Positions 1 to 14,744 of a stretch of DNA of 64,000 nucleotides are shown here, piece by piece. Both the position numbers and the translations under genes were made by a program. Every line of letters starts with the position of its first letter. Position 1 is the first letter of the stretch. The notes beneath the pieces were generated by a model. The model was given only the letters and a program-made list of their open reading frames with translations, was not told where the DNA came from and did no database searches. The stretch is from Aphelocoma coerulescens. Its lineage: Eukaryota > Chordata > Aves > Passeriformes > Corvidae. The stretch covers positions 32,745,001 through 32,809,000 of the forward strand of contig NC_091013.1 of assembly GCF_041296385.1 (NCBI RefSeq). Direction: 5' to 3'.

Positions 1-120
1 AAATAACTTAGGGCCAAAATAGGGACAAGGAAATGACAATTTGAAAAGTTTTTTTAAATTTACTATGAACTGCCTGTCTGCATTTTAGTTAAGGTAAACC
101 ATTCTGCCAAAACAAATAGT

Positions 121-155
121 TTAAAAGTATATTTTAAAAGTATATTTTAAAAGTT
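121..155. repeat. 13-bp tandem repeat
   Basis: The unit ttaaaagtatatt occurs about 2.7 times head to tail. Confidence 0.8.
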
Positions 156-2521
156 AAACATTTTAAGACCACACAGAAAAGTTATCAGGTTGTTCTGAAA
201 CATATTTTGTAGGGTTCTTGTGGCCTAAAATACAAAATTAATTTTTGTGATTTGGCAAAGATTGCACAGGTGGATTTGTCACTTTTACTGTGAAAGGATG
301 TTGGCCTCATTTCAAGTGGCCTGGATGATGCTAGCAAGCATCAATACCCAAAGCGTTTCTCTCTTCAGACTGTTTGATAGCCATTGCTTGAATCCCTTCG
401 CAATGGCCTTCTCTTTTTGAATTCAGTCCCTTTGCTACTCTTTTCTGCTAGTTAAGAACAATTTTGGGACTTGCTACAGAGTTATTATTTTCTTTCCTGT
501 TAATGTGTAGGTTTACCCAATTCTGCCACTGAGCTATGAAAGGAAAACAAGGTAAAAAAATGCAGGATTCTTGCTTTCTTTACTCTCTTGTTACAGGTCA
601 GAAAATTGCATTTTGACCAAAAGAAGATCCTCTGTAAAAAAAAGAAGGCTTCTTCTGCACAATGTCTTCTAAACCTTGCATTTCAAGAATCTTCCTCAAG
701 TTATGAACAAATTTTTCTCTCTATGAAGAGATAGTCATCCACCCCCCCACAAGTTTGGTTTACAAAATGGCTCTGTTTCCTAGGTAAAGAAAGAAAAAAC
801 CTTTCAACATTCTGAAGAAAACTGATCATGTTCTTTGGGTTATGAATCATTTCAGAAAGTCAGCAGCTCTTATAATTCTGGTTTCTGGCTCTTGTTCTGG
901 ATTGTATTTTTTCCAAAACGAATCTATATTTCTCATTATTTTAATAATCCAGAAGTTCCTCTATTCTGTGCAGTAGTTTAAGAGGCTATAGTGCATATCC
1001 TCAAGAGACAAAAGTCAACATAGATACAAGAATGTAATTCAAGCTATACTGATTTATATTTGCTGAGGATACGCTGGTGAATGAGGTACAAACAGGGAAT
1101 GTATTCTTTGAAAGACAGGACAATCCTGTAAGGAAACCAGTTGAAGTTGCTACTTGCCAACAAAGTCCTTTTCTATTTAATTGATAGATAACAAGTATTT
1201 CAAAAACAAATAAAATACCACCTGGGAGTAACAGAACCCTTGTCTTAACCTTGACTTGCCATACGTATTTTCAAATATTTTTTGAATGATCCTTTGTGCC
1301 ATATGACTGTATAGTCAACTTGTGCCTCATTAGAAACATCTGAAAGAGTTTATTTTCAGAAAGCTAATCTTATAGCTTGTGCCCCCATCATCAAAATAAA
1401 AAATCAGAAAGCTATTTCAATGGCAACTCTGGATTAAATATCTGTCTTCAGAAAATCTTGGTCATGGACGTCACCATCAAAAAATAGAACTCTGTTGGCT
1501 CTGTCCTCTTGTCAGCTTTGTCTGTTTTGTGCCCCTGAGCTTAAGAGTTACAAGGCCATGGAAAAATAATTTGGCAGTCTCCCTCTTTGCCACCAAATCT
1601 GAAGGGATTGCCTAACTTCTTGGGCCCTTCAGCCTCAGTGAAGAATACATCCCACCAGCTAACTGAGATGTCTGTGTTTGGCATTGTGCTACTACCTTCA
1701 CACAAGTTGCTGTGTTCAAAAATACATGTGAGAAAGGGGATTAGCAGGAAAAGAAAGGCTGAGTACAGTACTGAGCCTCCCTCTCAGATAAATACATAAC
1801 TGTTTCATAAGCTATCCTTGAGATGGCAAATATAAATGTGAAGAAAACATGACAGAGCCTCCTGGTCATGGGATAAAAAAGCTCATCTCGGTGTAAATCA
1901 AATGGAGTTTGAAGCAGTTTAATTTATGGCATACATTTAACTGATAATCAGTGAGCTATACATTCAGGACCGATATCAACACTCAAACAATGTAAGATGT
2001 GCTCATGAGCCTCAATGCATTATGTTGTGTTCTAGGACAGGTAGAAGAGCAGCACCTGTTTACCAACAGGGAAAACCTCAGGTGTACCTGAAGTAAGATC
2101 TCCACAGTATCGTGCTTTGCCTTCTTTCCACATGCTGTTCTCTGCTGGGTTGTTCCTGGCTGCCTCACATGTTCTTCTCAGAAACAAGGAAACAGCATCT
2201 GAAATAGCTCAGCACGTGGAAACAGAAGAGACGGTGGTGACAGAGTACGGGGGTGGAGTGTGGTGCACTAAAAATGGGTATCCAAGGGCTATTTTAATGT
2301 TCAAAGTTATCAGACTGTCACTTCAGAGTGCCATGAATGTCTTTTAGGATGGAGAACCTAGGAAGGGGTTGTGTCATAACTGATAGCCCATAAGGATTTC
2401 TTTCCCAAATGTGTCTGAATTCCTCATGGTTATGTGACAGCACCAAGCCCAATTCAACACATGTAGTAGAGTTTGGAGACTCAGTCAGCTTGCCATGAAG
2501 TCAATACTTACACTTAGGGGC
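156..2521. other. Intergenic sequence, nothing recognised
   Basis: AT-rich unique sequence. The frames present are short and show no family motif. Confidence 0.6.
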
Positions 2522-2720
2522 AGAGAATCACAGAATTGTTGAGGCTGGAGAACACCTTTAACATCAATGAATCCAACTGTTAACACTGACAAGTCCACCA
2601 CTAAACCATGTCCTTAGGTACCACATCTTTTACATACCTCCAGGGATGATGACTCAACTGCTTCCCTGAGAAGCTTATTTCAATGTTTGACAATGCTTTC
2701 AGGGAAGAAATTTTTCTGGT
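2522..2720 (-). mobile_element. CR1 LINE 3' fragment
   Basis: Reversed CR1 end: agagaatcacagaattgttg, then aatccaactgttaacactgac and caactgcttccctgagaagctt. It is more divergent than the copies at 24.5 or 52.6 kb. Confidence 0.82.
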
Positions 2721-4018
2721 GAGCTTGGTAAGCAACCTCCTAGTAATGCTAAAATGAAGAGAATGGGTTTATTTTGAAATACCATAAGACAAAAAGTCAA
2801 AATAATGTCATGCAAAATATACAGTAAGTATATTTTATATACTTAATATACAGTAGTGCCTTATGGTGTTAAAAACATAGCAATATAATTCCATTTGGGA
2901 ATCAAATTACTTTGGGGAAGAGGGGAAGATTGGTAATGCCTATTCAGTATTACTGGAAGGATTGTAGCTTCAAAGGCCCTCTTGTTCCCTTCCTCACTGT
3001 AAGGTAAGGATTTCCCTTTGCTGGTGTTCCCAGCATCTTGGCTTAAGAGGCAATTACTCCTGCTTGTAACAAACCTACCTTATCCTGATTTGATATCCTT
3101 ATTTCATACTAGGACATTAGATCTAAGTGGGCTAAATCTTCAATGATGTAAACTGGATGAGTTACTGAAAAAGTTAGTCTACTCCAACTTTGGCAGTTAA
3201 AGACCTAAGCTGAGTACCTGTAGTACCTTTAAAGTCGGTTCAAAGGAAAAAAGTGCCTCCATAAATGACTTGTCTGACCTTAAAATAGTTGTCCAAGACA
3301 GATTGAGTGAATCATCTCTGGAGGTGGCCATTTTTCTCTAACTATAAAAGAAGACTGCCATGACTGGCCCAAACATAGCCATCTAACTTTCATATCTTTA
3401 GGACAGAGTAGATGCCATCTGCTTTGTGGCCTCTAAGGGTATCAAGGAATGTCAAAGAGGCAATGTTGGAAAAATCAAGTTTCCAAGGAAAAAGGGGTGC
3501 CAGGTCCCTAATTCCATCTAGTCAGAATTGTGAACAATACTACAGCCTTTATTTTGTTGGAGATATTTCTGTTTTGAAAGCAGACCTTCTGTAAAATGTT
3601 GTTCACTTTCACATTTCTTTTTTCTTCATCAAATCATCAGGCATCTCACACAAAAGTTTCTTTCTGACACTCCAGATTTATAGCACTGTGAAAGGAGAGG
3701 TATTCACTGCTCAGGCTTGTGTTTTAGTCCCAGGCAGCATATGCACCTCCTCCACTAGAGAGCATTGAAAAGTAGCTCTTACTCTGCTTAGCTCTGGGGA
3801 TTATAGCATTTAAACTGTCCAGAGAGCAGATACTCATTACTTGGGTCATTTAAAAAGCAACGTTTCTTAGCTTCCTATTACAACAAGGTGCAGATTTGCC
3901 ATTTTAGGCTTTCAGCAGAAAGAGTACAGGAGCAGTGGGGAACTGACTCCACATCGTAAGCTATAGACTAGGGAAGCACAACAATACACAGACAACTGTG
4001 TAGAAAGTACACAGAAGC

Positions 4019-4036
4019 TTTTTTTTTTTTTTTTTT
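4019..4036 (+). repeat. Poly-T run
   Basis: Eighteen consecutive T bases follow gaagc. No retrocopy is recognised beside it. Confidence 0.8.
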
Positions 4037-7000
4037 ACTTTTCTCAGTTACAGTACAGAGTTGGCTTGGTTATATGAGGTATTCATGTTCCTAGAGTCTG
4101 CTCTGTTTACAAAAAGGTAAAAAGATTTATTGTAAATAAAAAGGAACCTGTGACTTTCTCAGTCAGATATCTAAATCAATGAATCATATTAGAAGAAAAA
4201 CGCCATAGTGTTTTGGCACAAAAAATTTCTAGAGGTTATTATTGCTTTGAAATGACATAAACGCAGAGACCATCACTGAAGTGACAAAGTCTCATTCAGT
4301 AAGAATCCCATGCCAAATTACAGAGACTCAACAGAGAGACTGCTGCCATGAAACATTGATTTAACAATAAATCCACATCATAGGAGCTAGACAAGAAGTG
4401 GTTTTGAGAGCAAGCCTTTGCAGTCACATATCAGGTTTCATTCAGCCTTTAGCCCAGCTGTGTACCCACTGTAAGGACATCCCTGTGAGACTAAGAGGCA
4501 GGGTAGACTTGAAGAGAACATTGCTGTATTTCAGTATCTCCAAATCCAGCTTCCCTTTGCAGAGGGTTCTGCTGCTCTGGGAAGTCTCCACAGCTGTGCA
4601 GAAGGGGCCAGATTCTCCCTGCAACATCTGCTCCCTTCAGAGACTATGCAGAGGGAGCAAATAATGCCAGGGTGTACAAAAGCTGAGTGTGTGTATCCTC
4701 CAGTGAAAGACAAATACTGTACTCCTGAGAACAGAGTGTAGGGGAAACTAGAAAGAAGTGGTTACTGCATAATGACTTTCTGCAGGTGGGAGATGACAAG
4801 GTCTCTGATTTGTTTATAATTACACCTGCTAGAATACCTTAGAACCTCTGTTATGGGAGTCAAAGCATGGCTTAGACTTGAAGCACTTTGTACACACATT
4901 AGAAAGAAATGCATAGAAGCTTGTCCCAATAAGGCTATATATCTTTTATAATCAATACTGACACATGATTTAAGATATCCACCAAAAACTTGGAATCAAA
5001 AGTAGCTCTGTGAGTGGCAACTTGGAAGCTAATTTTTACATTTCCATCTCTTGACTGTTAGGAATTTAATGCTGAATGGCAGTGTTTACAGTTTGCACAA
5101 CTGTAATTGTGTTAATGATGAGTTTATGTATGTAACTTCAGGCTTATCATGATTGATACTTTAAATAAATTTGTTGCACTAAATTTTAGCATTCATTACT
5201 TGTTTAGCCTTCACTAAATTACAGGGCTTACTTCACAAGTCTATCAAGAAAATAAAACTGAGGTAAGTTATTTCCCTAAACTACAGTCTAAAATCTGATT
5301 AAATTAAAATGTGAGTGCTTTGATTCCCATCAGTGTTTAATAAATACTTTTAGACTTTTGCTTTTGCTTTTTGTTTGCTTGTTTATAGAAATACCTTAGA
5401 GCTAAACCATAAGGAAAAGCCTGGCCACTGAATTCAGCATCATCCCTCAGAAAAGATTTTGAAGGCTCAATGCAATCTATTGAAAAGGCTGTTCTATCAA
5501 AATAAAGGTAAAATTGAATGAAAATACCTATTTCCACTTCTTTGGAGTGATAGCAGAACAGAGAATCTCATCAATTCATACTCATCTGAGCATAGCAGTT
5601 CTTGTTCTCATCTACAGATGTAATCTGTAAATGTGAATTTTGTCTCTCCACCTGCTGTTTACCTCCTTGGAGGAGTTAGAAAAGTTTCACGGCTGAAGAG
5701 CAGAGCTGCATGCCTGAGGCCATTTTGGTGGCAGAGACTGTCATGGTGACCCCATGATCTCTTTAGATATATCACTGCCATTTAACAGGAGATACTGCAG
5801 TCCTTTTTCAGGAGCAAGCAAGGGTACCATAATTATATCTGTATGGTCTCTGTTAGCCACAGTTCAGTATGGATTTGAGTCACCGGTGCCTGTAGGAATG
5901 TGATCTGATTTAAGGTCCAAACCTAAGCACAAGCCTGTGTCACATATGATTATTCATGTCTCAATAAATTGAGTAATTGTCTAGGTACTAAGGGAGACCA
6001 GGACGTTTGGGTTCAACCCTAAAGAAAAAGATTACATAAATTTGCAGACTTTCCTTCCACTAACATATCTGGTGAGCATGACATGTTGAGACTTAAAATT
6101 CTGTCTGAGGAGGAAGAGGAGGCACAAAAGCTAATAAATATCATTTATATGCATTGCTCATCAATTTTAACTGTTGAGGCAGAGATTTGATCAAAAGGCC
6201 TTCAACTCTTAGCAACACCTATTCTCCCAGAAGAGGGATTTTTTAACTGCTCAGTTTGCTGACAGTGGTAATTGTACCAGTAACCACCAATAGCAGTGTT
6301 AGAGAAAAAGACTTTGCTGCAGCTCCTGCCCATGAGTTGCTAGTTTTCCCAGCTACATGTTTCAGGCTGCTCCTTAGATCATGCTCTGGATGGTTCAGCT
6401 GCCTGCTGTTCAGAGCAGGCAGGTGTACCCAAGTTCCCCATGTCCTCTTCCCCTTGATAGCTGTTGCACTCACTTTGCTCTTTGTCCATTCTTGCTTACT
6501 AACACATTCCCCAGTCCAGCACCAGCTGGACAGTTTTCTCCCCGCAGTAAAATTTCCATGGGTGAACAATGTGTGTGCCTCAGCTGAGGCCAGTACTCTG
6601 CAGTGACTCTACCATATGCTGAATTACTTCTTGCTCTACTAAATACCCTTCTTCTCCCTCGCTCCATCCACACTACTGTTATAGCAATAGTATGAACTCC
6701 ATCTGAGACAATTATTCTGCTTTCAATTTTCCTTTAATTTCTGAAGTTGGCCTGTTTGCTGTATCTCTGCACAGGGAAGTATAAATCTACCCTTTGCCAG
6801 ATGTTGGGATAATTTGATATCTCAGCCTGCTTCTTAGTGAATAAGGTCAAATAGACTATGTCCACATCCTGATGATATCCCAGGCACAAACACAGTAATA
6901 GGAATATGAATATATTTTATCAAAATGTGATCTTTCTTGTGCTGCTGTCTCTTACGCAACACCCAGCATAAATGCCTTCACAGCTCATCCACAAGTGCCC

Positions 7001-9418
7001 AGCTGGCCTCTTCCTCTGTGGAGGGAGCTGTGTGATTGCATGTGGTTAGCACATTATTTGCAGACTGAAGCTTGTATCTGGAAACTCCAGCCATTAGGCT
7101 GTTTATTAGAGTGAAAACCAGTTTGTGGATCCACACCTCTTTCCTCCACAATGATGTTCCTCTGACTTATTGTGGCTATCCCTACTATCTTGCCAGCTCA
7201 TTGTTCAGTTGTGTTTTCAGTTTCTAGTTTTTCACATTCTGACCATGGTGCAATATTGTTGATTCCTTCTGCTGAAGTTCCTTTACACAGTATGACTCAT
7301 CCAGGCTTTCACTATCTTACATCTTCAAAAGTACAAAATTATTTTCTTCTGCTTTAACAGATCCCTCTCTTTGCATCCATTCAGACTGCTGCTGCAAAGT
7401 TCTGTTCTATGAGTCATTAATTTTGATCATAATATTCTTGGTTTGGAAACTTTTCGCTGTCGTTTTTTCTGTTCTGTTCTGTCAGACACAGGCCACTTGT
7501 GATCTAATTCAAGGATCTTAACATCTTTGACTTTTCATTTCAGTTCTGTTCACTATCAAAATGATTTCTTGCAACTCTTTTCAGTCTATGGCATCAGCTT
7601 CACTTTTTACAAAGTTCTCTAAACCTTTGCAAAGTTATGTCAAGATTGTCCTTCAGTCCCTCCTCTTTCTCTGTGAAGATAGCAAAGACCTTGGCAATAT
7701 CTAGCTGCTGATGTGTTAGAACCAATATGTCCAGTGCCTTTGCAGTACAGCTCTCTCGTTTACCTGATGTGTTTGCTTTTTTTCTGCATGAAGTGTGAAA
7801 ACTGTCTGGGGAAAGGATTAAATTTTTTGGTTTGTGCTTATATTTCCCAGTCCTGGTAGACATGGGCTTCTTCCCTGACTGGATTTCCTAACAACTGTGG
7901 ATTACTGCCAGACAGCTGTGGGACTCTTTGAATCAACATATAGATGCTGATATAAGCCTGATTGAGAATACAACCCTACTGGTATATTTTCTTGAATGGT
8001 ATAAGCAATGCTGGGATAAGTACTTGAGACAGCTGCAATTGAATCTTGTATTTCAGTTACGTAGTCAAAGCTGCAAAACATCCTTATTTAGAAAATATGT
8101 CTCCCTGACAACAATGAGACACTCTAAGGGTGGAGATGGGAATATACTGCTGTGAGGGGCATCAATATTATGACAACAAGGGCTAGAAGATACTTAAGTA
8201 GATATTTGGTATACAAGATTATACAAGAAACACAGATTTCAAATCACCTGACAGGACTAAGAATGTTTTTCAGGGGGGGTGACAAGATCTTTAGAGACCA
8301 CATCATCATTCATCTTTGTCAGTTGCTATTTGTATCAAATCCTTCTACCCAGTTCCCTAGCACAGGTATGGATTGGTACCTGCAGAGAATTGTACTTATT
8401 GCAAAAAAATAAAGATATAACCTTGTTTTCTTTTATGTTTTAACTATTATTCAGGCTTCTAACTGTTCTACACCACTTCCCTGTCCCATTGGATTTTTTT
8501 CCAAAGAAGCATTCCAGACATCAATTCCTTAAAGCAACATTACAGGCTCTCACATCTTCTTTGCCATGACAATGAAATGCTAAGGCCTTTTTTCTCAGAG
8601 TTGCAGTAGGTTTAGCGTGCCATGAACTAAGTATGTTTGATCATATGCCCATCCCTTAAGTTTAATAAAATGGCGTAACCCAGACAGTCAAATCTGTTTT
8701 AAAAGCTGGATTAAGGGCTGCAACTAGCAAGTTAGCAGTAGGAGGTTTTTGATCTCTTCTAAATATTTTAACTGTAAAGAGTGAAGACTTGATGTATAAA
8801 CCCCTTTACCAGATGTCATCCTGGGGAACTGAACTGAGGCAGCAATAAAATTTAGAAACAGTTCAGGTGTGGCTGAACTTGAGAGTCTTTGTTTTCACAG
8901 GGAGAAGTCCCACCACACATCCCCCCCTAGAAATACAGTTGGGACAATACTCCCTCTGGATTACATAAAGCAATCAAGAAGCTAAGGCCCTAATTGAGCA
9001 AATACTCTGTTCTGCTAAACATGTGTTCAAGTTATAGGCATCTGGCTTGCTCATGTCATGTCTTGATGAGTTACGTGACAAGAAATGACATACAGCAGTG
9101 GTCAAGGAAGTGAGAATTAGAGACTGTCATGGGAAATGATTGATAAAACCTTTTACAGGGGTTATTGTAATGGGGAACAACGACTGGCATAAAATTCTAT
9201 TTACAGCAGCAGCTCAAAGCCCTCTAATTACTTCAGGTCTAATAGTGACATGTTTGTATAAAACTTGGCTAAATCACAGGACAAAGAATTAAGCCTACAG
9301 AGGTGGATCCAGATATTAGTTACATACTAGAATGCCATTTTTTTCTCCCAGATACACATGGCCTGAGGCAGACTCAATCCAAAATCTTTACATCAAGATA
9401 TGGTTTTGAGAATGGCTG

Positions 9419-9460
9419 CTTTTTTCTTTTTTTCCCTTTCTTTTTTTTTTTTTTCCCCAG
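9419..9460 (+). repeat. Polypyrimidine tract
   Basis: An almost uninterrupted T/C run ends ccccag. It resembles a splice acceptor, but no plausible exon follows. Confidence 0.7.
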
Positions 9461-12400
9461 CCTAAGTGAGCTTTTGGATTTCTTTTCCATCAATGGTTGA
9501 CAAGAAGTTGAGCACAAGGGTTGATGTAGGCCGAGTCACACCTGTGGTGAATCCAGGACCCTGCTAAAATGCACAATTTCAGCAAGAATTCATGTTTTTC
9601 TCTAGCTCATTAATATAGCCATCCCTCTGAATGGAAAAGTACAGGCAGCATGTATTTGCTTGGTCTGTGGTCTGAGCCACAGGAGCCGTAGCAAACTTCT
9701 TGACTGGTCTATGAGACCAAGACACCAAATGCATCTGGGTTGGGTACAATTCTGAAAGGAGCTCAGATCAACATGCTTCATTCCCTCTCCCTGTAATAAG
9801 AAATAAGAAAACTGTCTCTGTGAATCTCGGGGTGGGGAATGATGTGATAAAAACACACCACTTTCAACATCAGTTTCCGACAAGCACTTAATCAGACAGG
9901 GCTAAGTAGATCACAAAATCAAGCAATATAAAAGCAGCAGATGTTTTAACTCTAAATAGAAGTATTTTGATAGTCATGAAGTGAATGGCAACTGTCCATC
10001 CTTCTTTAATGAAGGAAAAAATAGTTGTTTGACAGCACTACATCATTTGTTGCCTTTTCAAAATGCCACTTGCATTATGGTTATTCACAAGAAATGTCAC
10101 TTCAGCCAAGCAAGCTTGTGACTGAAGCTCTGTCATTTTCCGTCCAGTTTGCACAATGAATCAGGCACTATGATAAAGGAGTGCATGAGGCAGACAAGTG
10201 AGGTAAGTGGGGAGAGGGCATGCTGAGAAAGCTTGGCAAGAAAACTTTCTCTCAGCTTTAACCAAACTGATAAATGCTAAGAGAATGCCATCTACATTAA
10301 AACCGTGGTCAGATTGCAAATAAAGTTTGATGATTCACAAGCTGCTTCTGTCCTTCTGAGACAATATTTGTAGAGCTGTGAAATATTGCATTTTCAATAT
10401 AGTGGCATTTAGGGCACTGTAACATGGGAAACAGCTTCTGTTAGAAAAAGCCTGCAATTTGCATCAGCCCAAGGACACCCAAAAATGAATTTGCCACCAC
10501 TTTTGCATCCCTGTTTGATGCCATCACTCCCTCTTGTCTCCTCCAACACTATCCAAAGCTCTTCCAATCGAATTGGAGCTCCAAGAAACTGCTGCACCAT
10601 CTTCTGTGAGCCTGGGGTTGTGCTGAATGGAAGAGGGATCTGTACATATCAGCAAGATTACTTCAACCCTGCCTTTGCAGCTAATAGCTAGAATAGAGTG
10701 TGGTTCTGGCTTTATTGGTGAGACCAAAAATTAAGAAGGATTAGAGACTGTTTGCAACTATCCAAAAGGAGTGAGAGCTGAATGAAATAAAATGCTGGCT
10801 GTAGTCTTTTCCACCTCCCAATAGCTTAACTGGTTTCTCTGTAGGAAATCAGAAAAGACTGTGTGGGCAAGCTCATCTTTCAACACTTACCAAGCCAGCA
10901 GGTTGGTTGATTGCTTTAGGTTGCTTTCAGTGTCAAGAATTAACTGCCATGTGAGTTAAGCAGGTTTTCTGAGGTCATGTCAATCACATTCTATCCAGTC
11001 AAACTTAGAGAGTTCCCCTGGTTATATAGGACATTACTATACTTGTGCCTGCAATACTGTATTTCTATAAATAAATTCTGACTAGTGAGTGGACTTTGGG
11101 GGAAAATAAAGATCCTGCCATCAGTCTTAGCAGAAACATAAATTCAAATGTATGTGACACTAAATCCCTTTTCCCACCCCTGCCTTATTACAACCATCAC
11201 TCTAAATGGATTGATGTCTACATGCAGGTGGCTGGATCATCCTGTAGGACTGTGTTAAGGGGCACAGTGATGCTGGAGGGATGGTATCAAAAGCTGGGAT
11301 GACAAGGGTCCCATCCCTATTTGAATCATCTCTTGTGTGAATAATTTGGGGGCAGCATCTCACCCCAAACAACTGAAAAATGAAAGTTAAAACCTGACTA
11401 GAAAAAAACCCTACAAGCTGCAGTAAGAAGTTTAGAGTGGAGTATTAGATGCTGGCTTTGCCATGAGCGTTCTCTGGGGAATCAGTACAGCAGCAGCCTA
11501 ATACATTTTATTCGTGGCCTGAGGAGAATTTATCCCAAGTGTGAGCATGATGGTATTTCACTGAATGTAGCCAGCTTTGCTGATAGAAGATGAGAGCCCA
11601 CAGTGCTTAAGAAATAGACTGTGAGAAAGAAATGTTAATGATGTAGAGGTAATAAGGACCATTTGGATTTTGTAAGGACTACATATTCTATTTATCACGG
11701 TGACTTTTAACTTGCTCTGTTAGATGCAAAAAAAATGTTTCACAAGTGGCTTCAATTCCAAAAAGTTTGGGTTTTTATTTCTGTAGTAACTTTTCCTAAT
11801 TTAAATTTGGAATCTAGTGGTATCTACGAGCTTAATTCAGTGAACTCCCTGGATCGTGATAGTGCCAGGGTGGATTCAGCCTGTTTGGAACACATGCAAT
11901 ACAGTCTGACCTTCAGGATATGTGCATTTTTATACAACATCTGAATAAACTAGTAACTCGTCTAAAAATATTTTTCCTAATATAATCATGCCATTTTAAC
12001 AAACTTGATTCTCTTAAGCCAGCCAACACTAAGTATGGGGTTTATTATCATGTGCTGTAGTTGAGGCCTGTGTGAAATATTTTAAAAGTAGGTAAAACAC
12101 CTGTTTTTAATTTCCCAGAAGGAGAAGGTGATGACATCTGCTTTTGCATTCTCTTTAAATTACTCTTAGTTTATTTTAAATTATTTTTATCTTCAAAGGT
12201 GGTTAGTAAATACATTTTGAATATTTTCCTGTGTCTAAATCACAAAACTACTTCATCCATGGGCAAAAAATGTTATCAGATACTGGATTTAGTTGTACTT
12301 CATTATTAACAGGAAAATTAATCAACTGTGACTGTAAAGAAATTTAGCATTTATCCATAATGTTGCATCTTCACTGGAACTTCAGGTTTAAGGTAATCTT

Positions 12401-13776
12401 GAGCCGTTTTCAAAACTTTTACAAAACTGAAAATGTTTACAAAAACTTCTTCCAGCCTTTTTCTTTTCTAAATGAAAATGTGACAGTTATAAGCACAACC
12501 TTACATAAAGACATTCACCAACGACTTGAAACACTTTTCCTAAGTGTAAACATGAGGTGTCTCCAGGCCTTGCAGAATGAGATTTGAGTTGTGTTATAGG
12601 AGGAATCTGGGATTCTTCACTCTATACCCTAGAAAGCCTAGTCACAGACCTGTTACTGGTCCCAGTCTGAGTGATTCTTGCTTTGGGCATTTGAATATTG
12701 TATGCTTTCTGGAAGTAAATCTGCATTAAAAATAACACGACAGAACTCAAAAATCAAAACCCAGAAAAAATAAATTACTATTTCAAGTGGGCATTGAATT
12801 CCAGAAATAAACCTTGCAGGACCAAAACACTGTGGAGTATGGACAGCATAAGCTCTACCAGAATACCAGTTACTGAATCTGTGTTCCTTCCCCATACAGG
12901 CAGTTCCTTTTAAATATCTAGCTCAAGCATCTGATCTAAAAAATCATAATAGCACATCTCAGCATTTATTTCACTCTTAAATCCATGGCAACTAAAAATA
13001 AAACAGTCACAACCAGCCAAAAGGATCTCCTTCTTTCCTACTCCCCAAACCAAAAGGGATGTGTAAAAATCCCTCCACCACGCAAGACAAGTGCCAATGC
13101 TATTTGGTGTTTGTATTTCTCTTAACAAAGGGAAACTGTCTCATGACTGCAGAAAGGGAGAAGAGTTTAAATGATTAGACACACAGATGTGCATTTGCCC
13201 AAGAGGTTTTTTTACCACTTTTTACCATTTACCACTGCAGATCTCAATTTTACCACAGTGTGAGTTGGTTGACAAATTTTATGGAGGTACAGAGAAAGAC
13301 TCAGGACTGTTGTATCAACATGATCATGTCTGTAAGTAAATTAGTAAGTAAATTTCTGCTTTCTTTTAGCTGACTGAAATGCTGGGACATGATGAAACCT
13401 GTGGGCCAAAACTAATTAAAAGCACATTTCACAACCCAGTAACCCCTCCTTCGGGTGGGATGCAGGGATGGGGATCTTCATACCATGTGTAGGAAGGGTC
13501 TTTTTCTGGTCTTGAGTCAGAGCACATCAATCTAAATTTTCAGCAAAGTAGCTGCTCATTGTCAGCCTCTGTATTTTTCACAGCACCTGCTTCCACAACA
13601 CCTCTGTTCCTGCCTGTCATGTTTAAGATACTGCTTTCTGTCTGAGGAAAGGTTGGAGCATATTACTAAGAAGTTAAGAAAAACGAGTTTCTAGCTCCTA
13701 GTAAGAGATTGAAAAAGGGCAGAGGAAGTGGAAAATGCCTGGAATCAATTGTATCAACTATATGTCACCAATATAT

Positions 13777-13839
13777 AATTGTTGGACTAGATGATCTTGA
13801 AGGTCTCTTTCGATCTTGATGATTCTGTGATTCTGTAAC
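13777..13839 (+). mobile_element. CR1 LINE 3' tail remnant
   Basis: The string aattgttggactagatgatc, then ttgaaggtctctttcgatcttgatgattctgtgattctgt, is a canonical CR1 3' terminus. Confidence 0.87.
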
Positions 13840-14744
13840 AGCACAAAAAAAGTGGTTCCCTGAGATGAATGAGCAGGGTTGGTCTGACCAGTAAAAATGT
13901 AGAGGACAGACAACAGAAAACCACCAGGCCTACCTTGTGAACATAAATATTGAATATTATCTTGTGGCCAGATGACTCTAGAAAAGGACTTGCAGTTACT
14001 CTAGACAATTTGTGTGAACATTTGGTGCATTTGCTGCCCTTGGAAGATAGCACTTATCAGTGTAATAAAGACACAATTGATTCACTAATTAGCCTGCTGG
14101 TCCTCAGCAGAATTGAGGCAGAACAAGCTTATATGTGAACTATAAAACAAAGCGACTCTTTCTGTAGTCTGTAACGACATAAATACCATTCTTCATTTAT
14201 TTCTGTTTCTCTAGTCTCCCAAACTGCTCAAACACACTTATTTTTGGTAAAGTTTCAAATTTATACTCATCAGAGAGTAAGCAAACCAAAAGAAATCTAA
14301 ACTTGTGGAGCTTCAGAGTTATGTGCTACTTTATGTGGAAGTGTAGGGTTTTGAGGTAGAATTAAATGGATATACAATAACCTGACAGTTCTTCAGCTAA
14401 AGGTCTTCTATAAGAATTCAGGCAATAACAATTAATCATGTACAAAGAGATATACAAAACTTTCTTTGGGAGACAGATATAGAAAATACCTCTGCCTACC
14501 TCAGCTCTTTTCCAGCAGTCATACATTTATCACAGTACCAATTTGCAGAAGTTATAAATAAATCCAAGCATGCAGTGCTTCAGGATGTTCTGATGTGGTA
14601 ACAGTTTTAATATGGCCTAAAAAAGTCATAAAGGCTCTATGGCACACCATGGAATTTCAGTTAGCTCTTCCTCTTGTGCTGCAAGCAGGTGAAGTACAAA
14701 CATCCTGAAAAAACAAATGCTGGGCAGACTGAAAACATCCCTAA
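13840..14744. other. Intergenic sequence, nothing recognised
   Basis: Lies between two CR1 copies. No coding or RNA signal seen. Confidence 0.6.

Larger units (their letters stand above)
2721..13776. other. Intergenic sequence without recognised genes
   Basis: About 11 kb of AT-rich sequence with the T-run at 4019 and the pyrimidine tract at 9419. The longest frames (about 6243-6606, both strands) overlap each other and show no domain, and they have no splice context. No RNA gene recognised. Confidence 0.6.

Noticed and set aside
6243..6606. Overlapping frames of 108 and 116 codons on opposite strands
   Set aside because: Mutually antisense, no motif and no splice context. A chance low-stop region.
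9419..9480. Polypyrimidine tract ending CCCCAG as a splice acceptor
   Set aside because: No open, motif-bearing exon or donor follows it.
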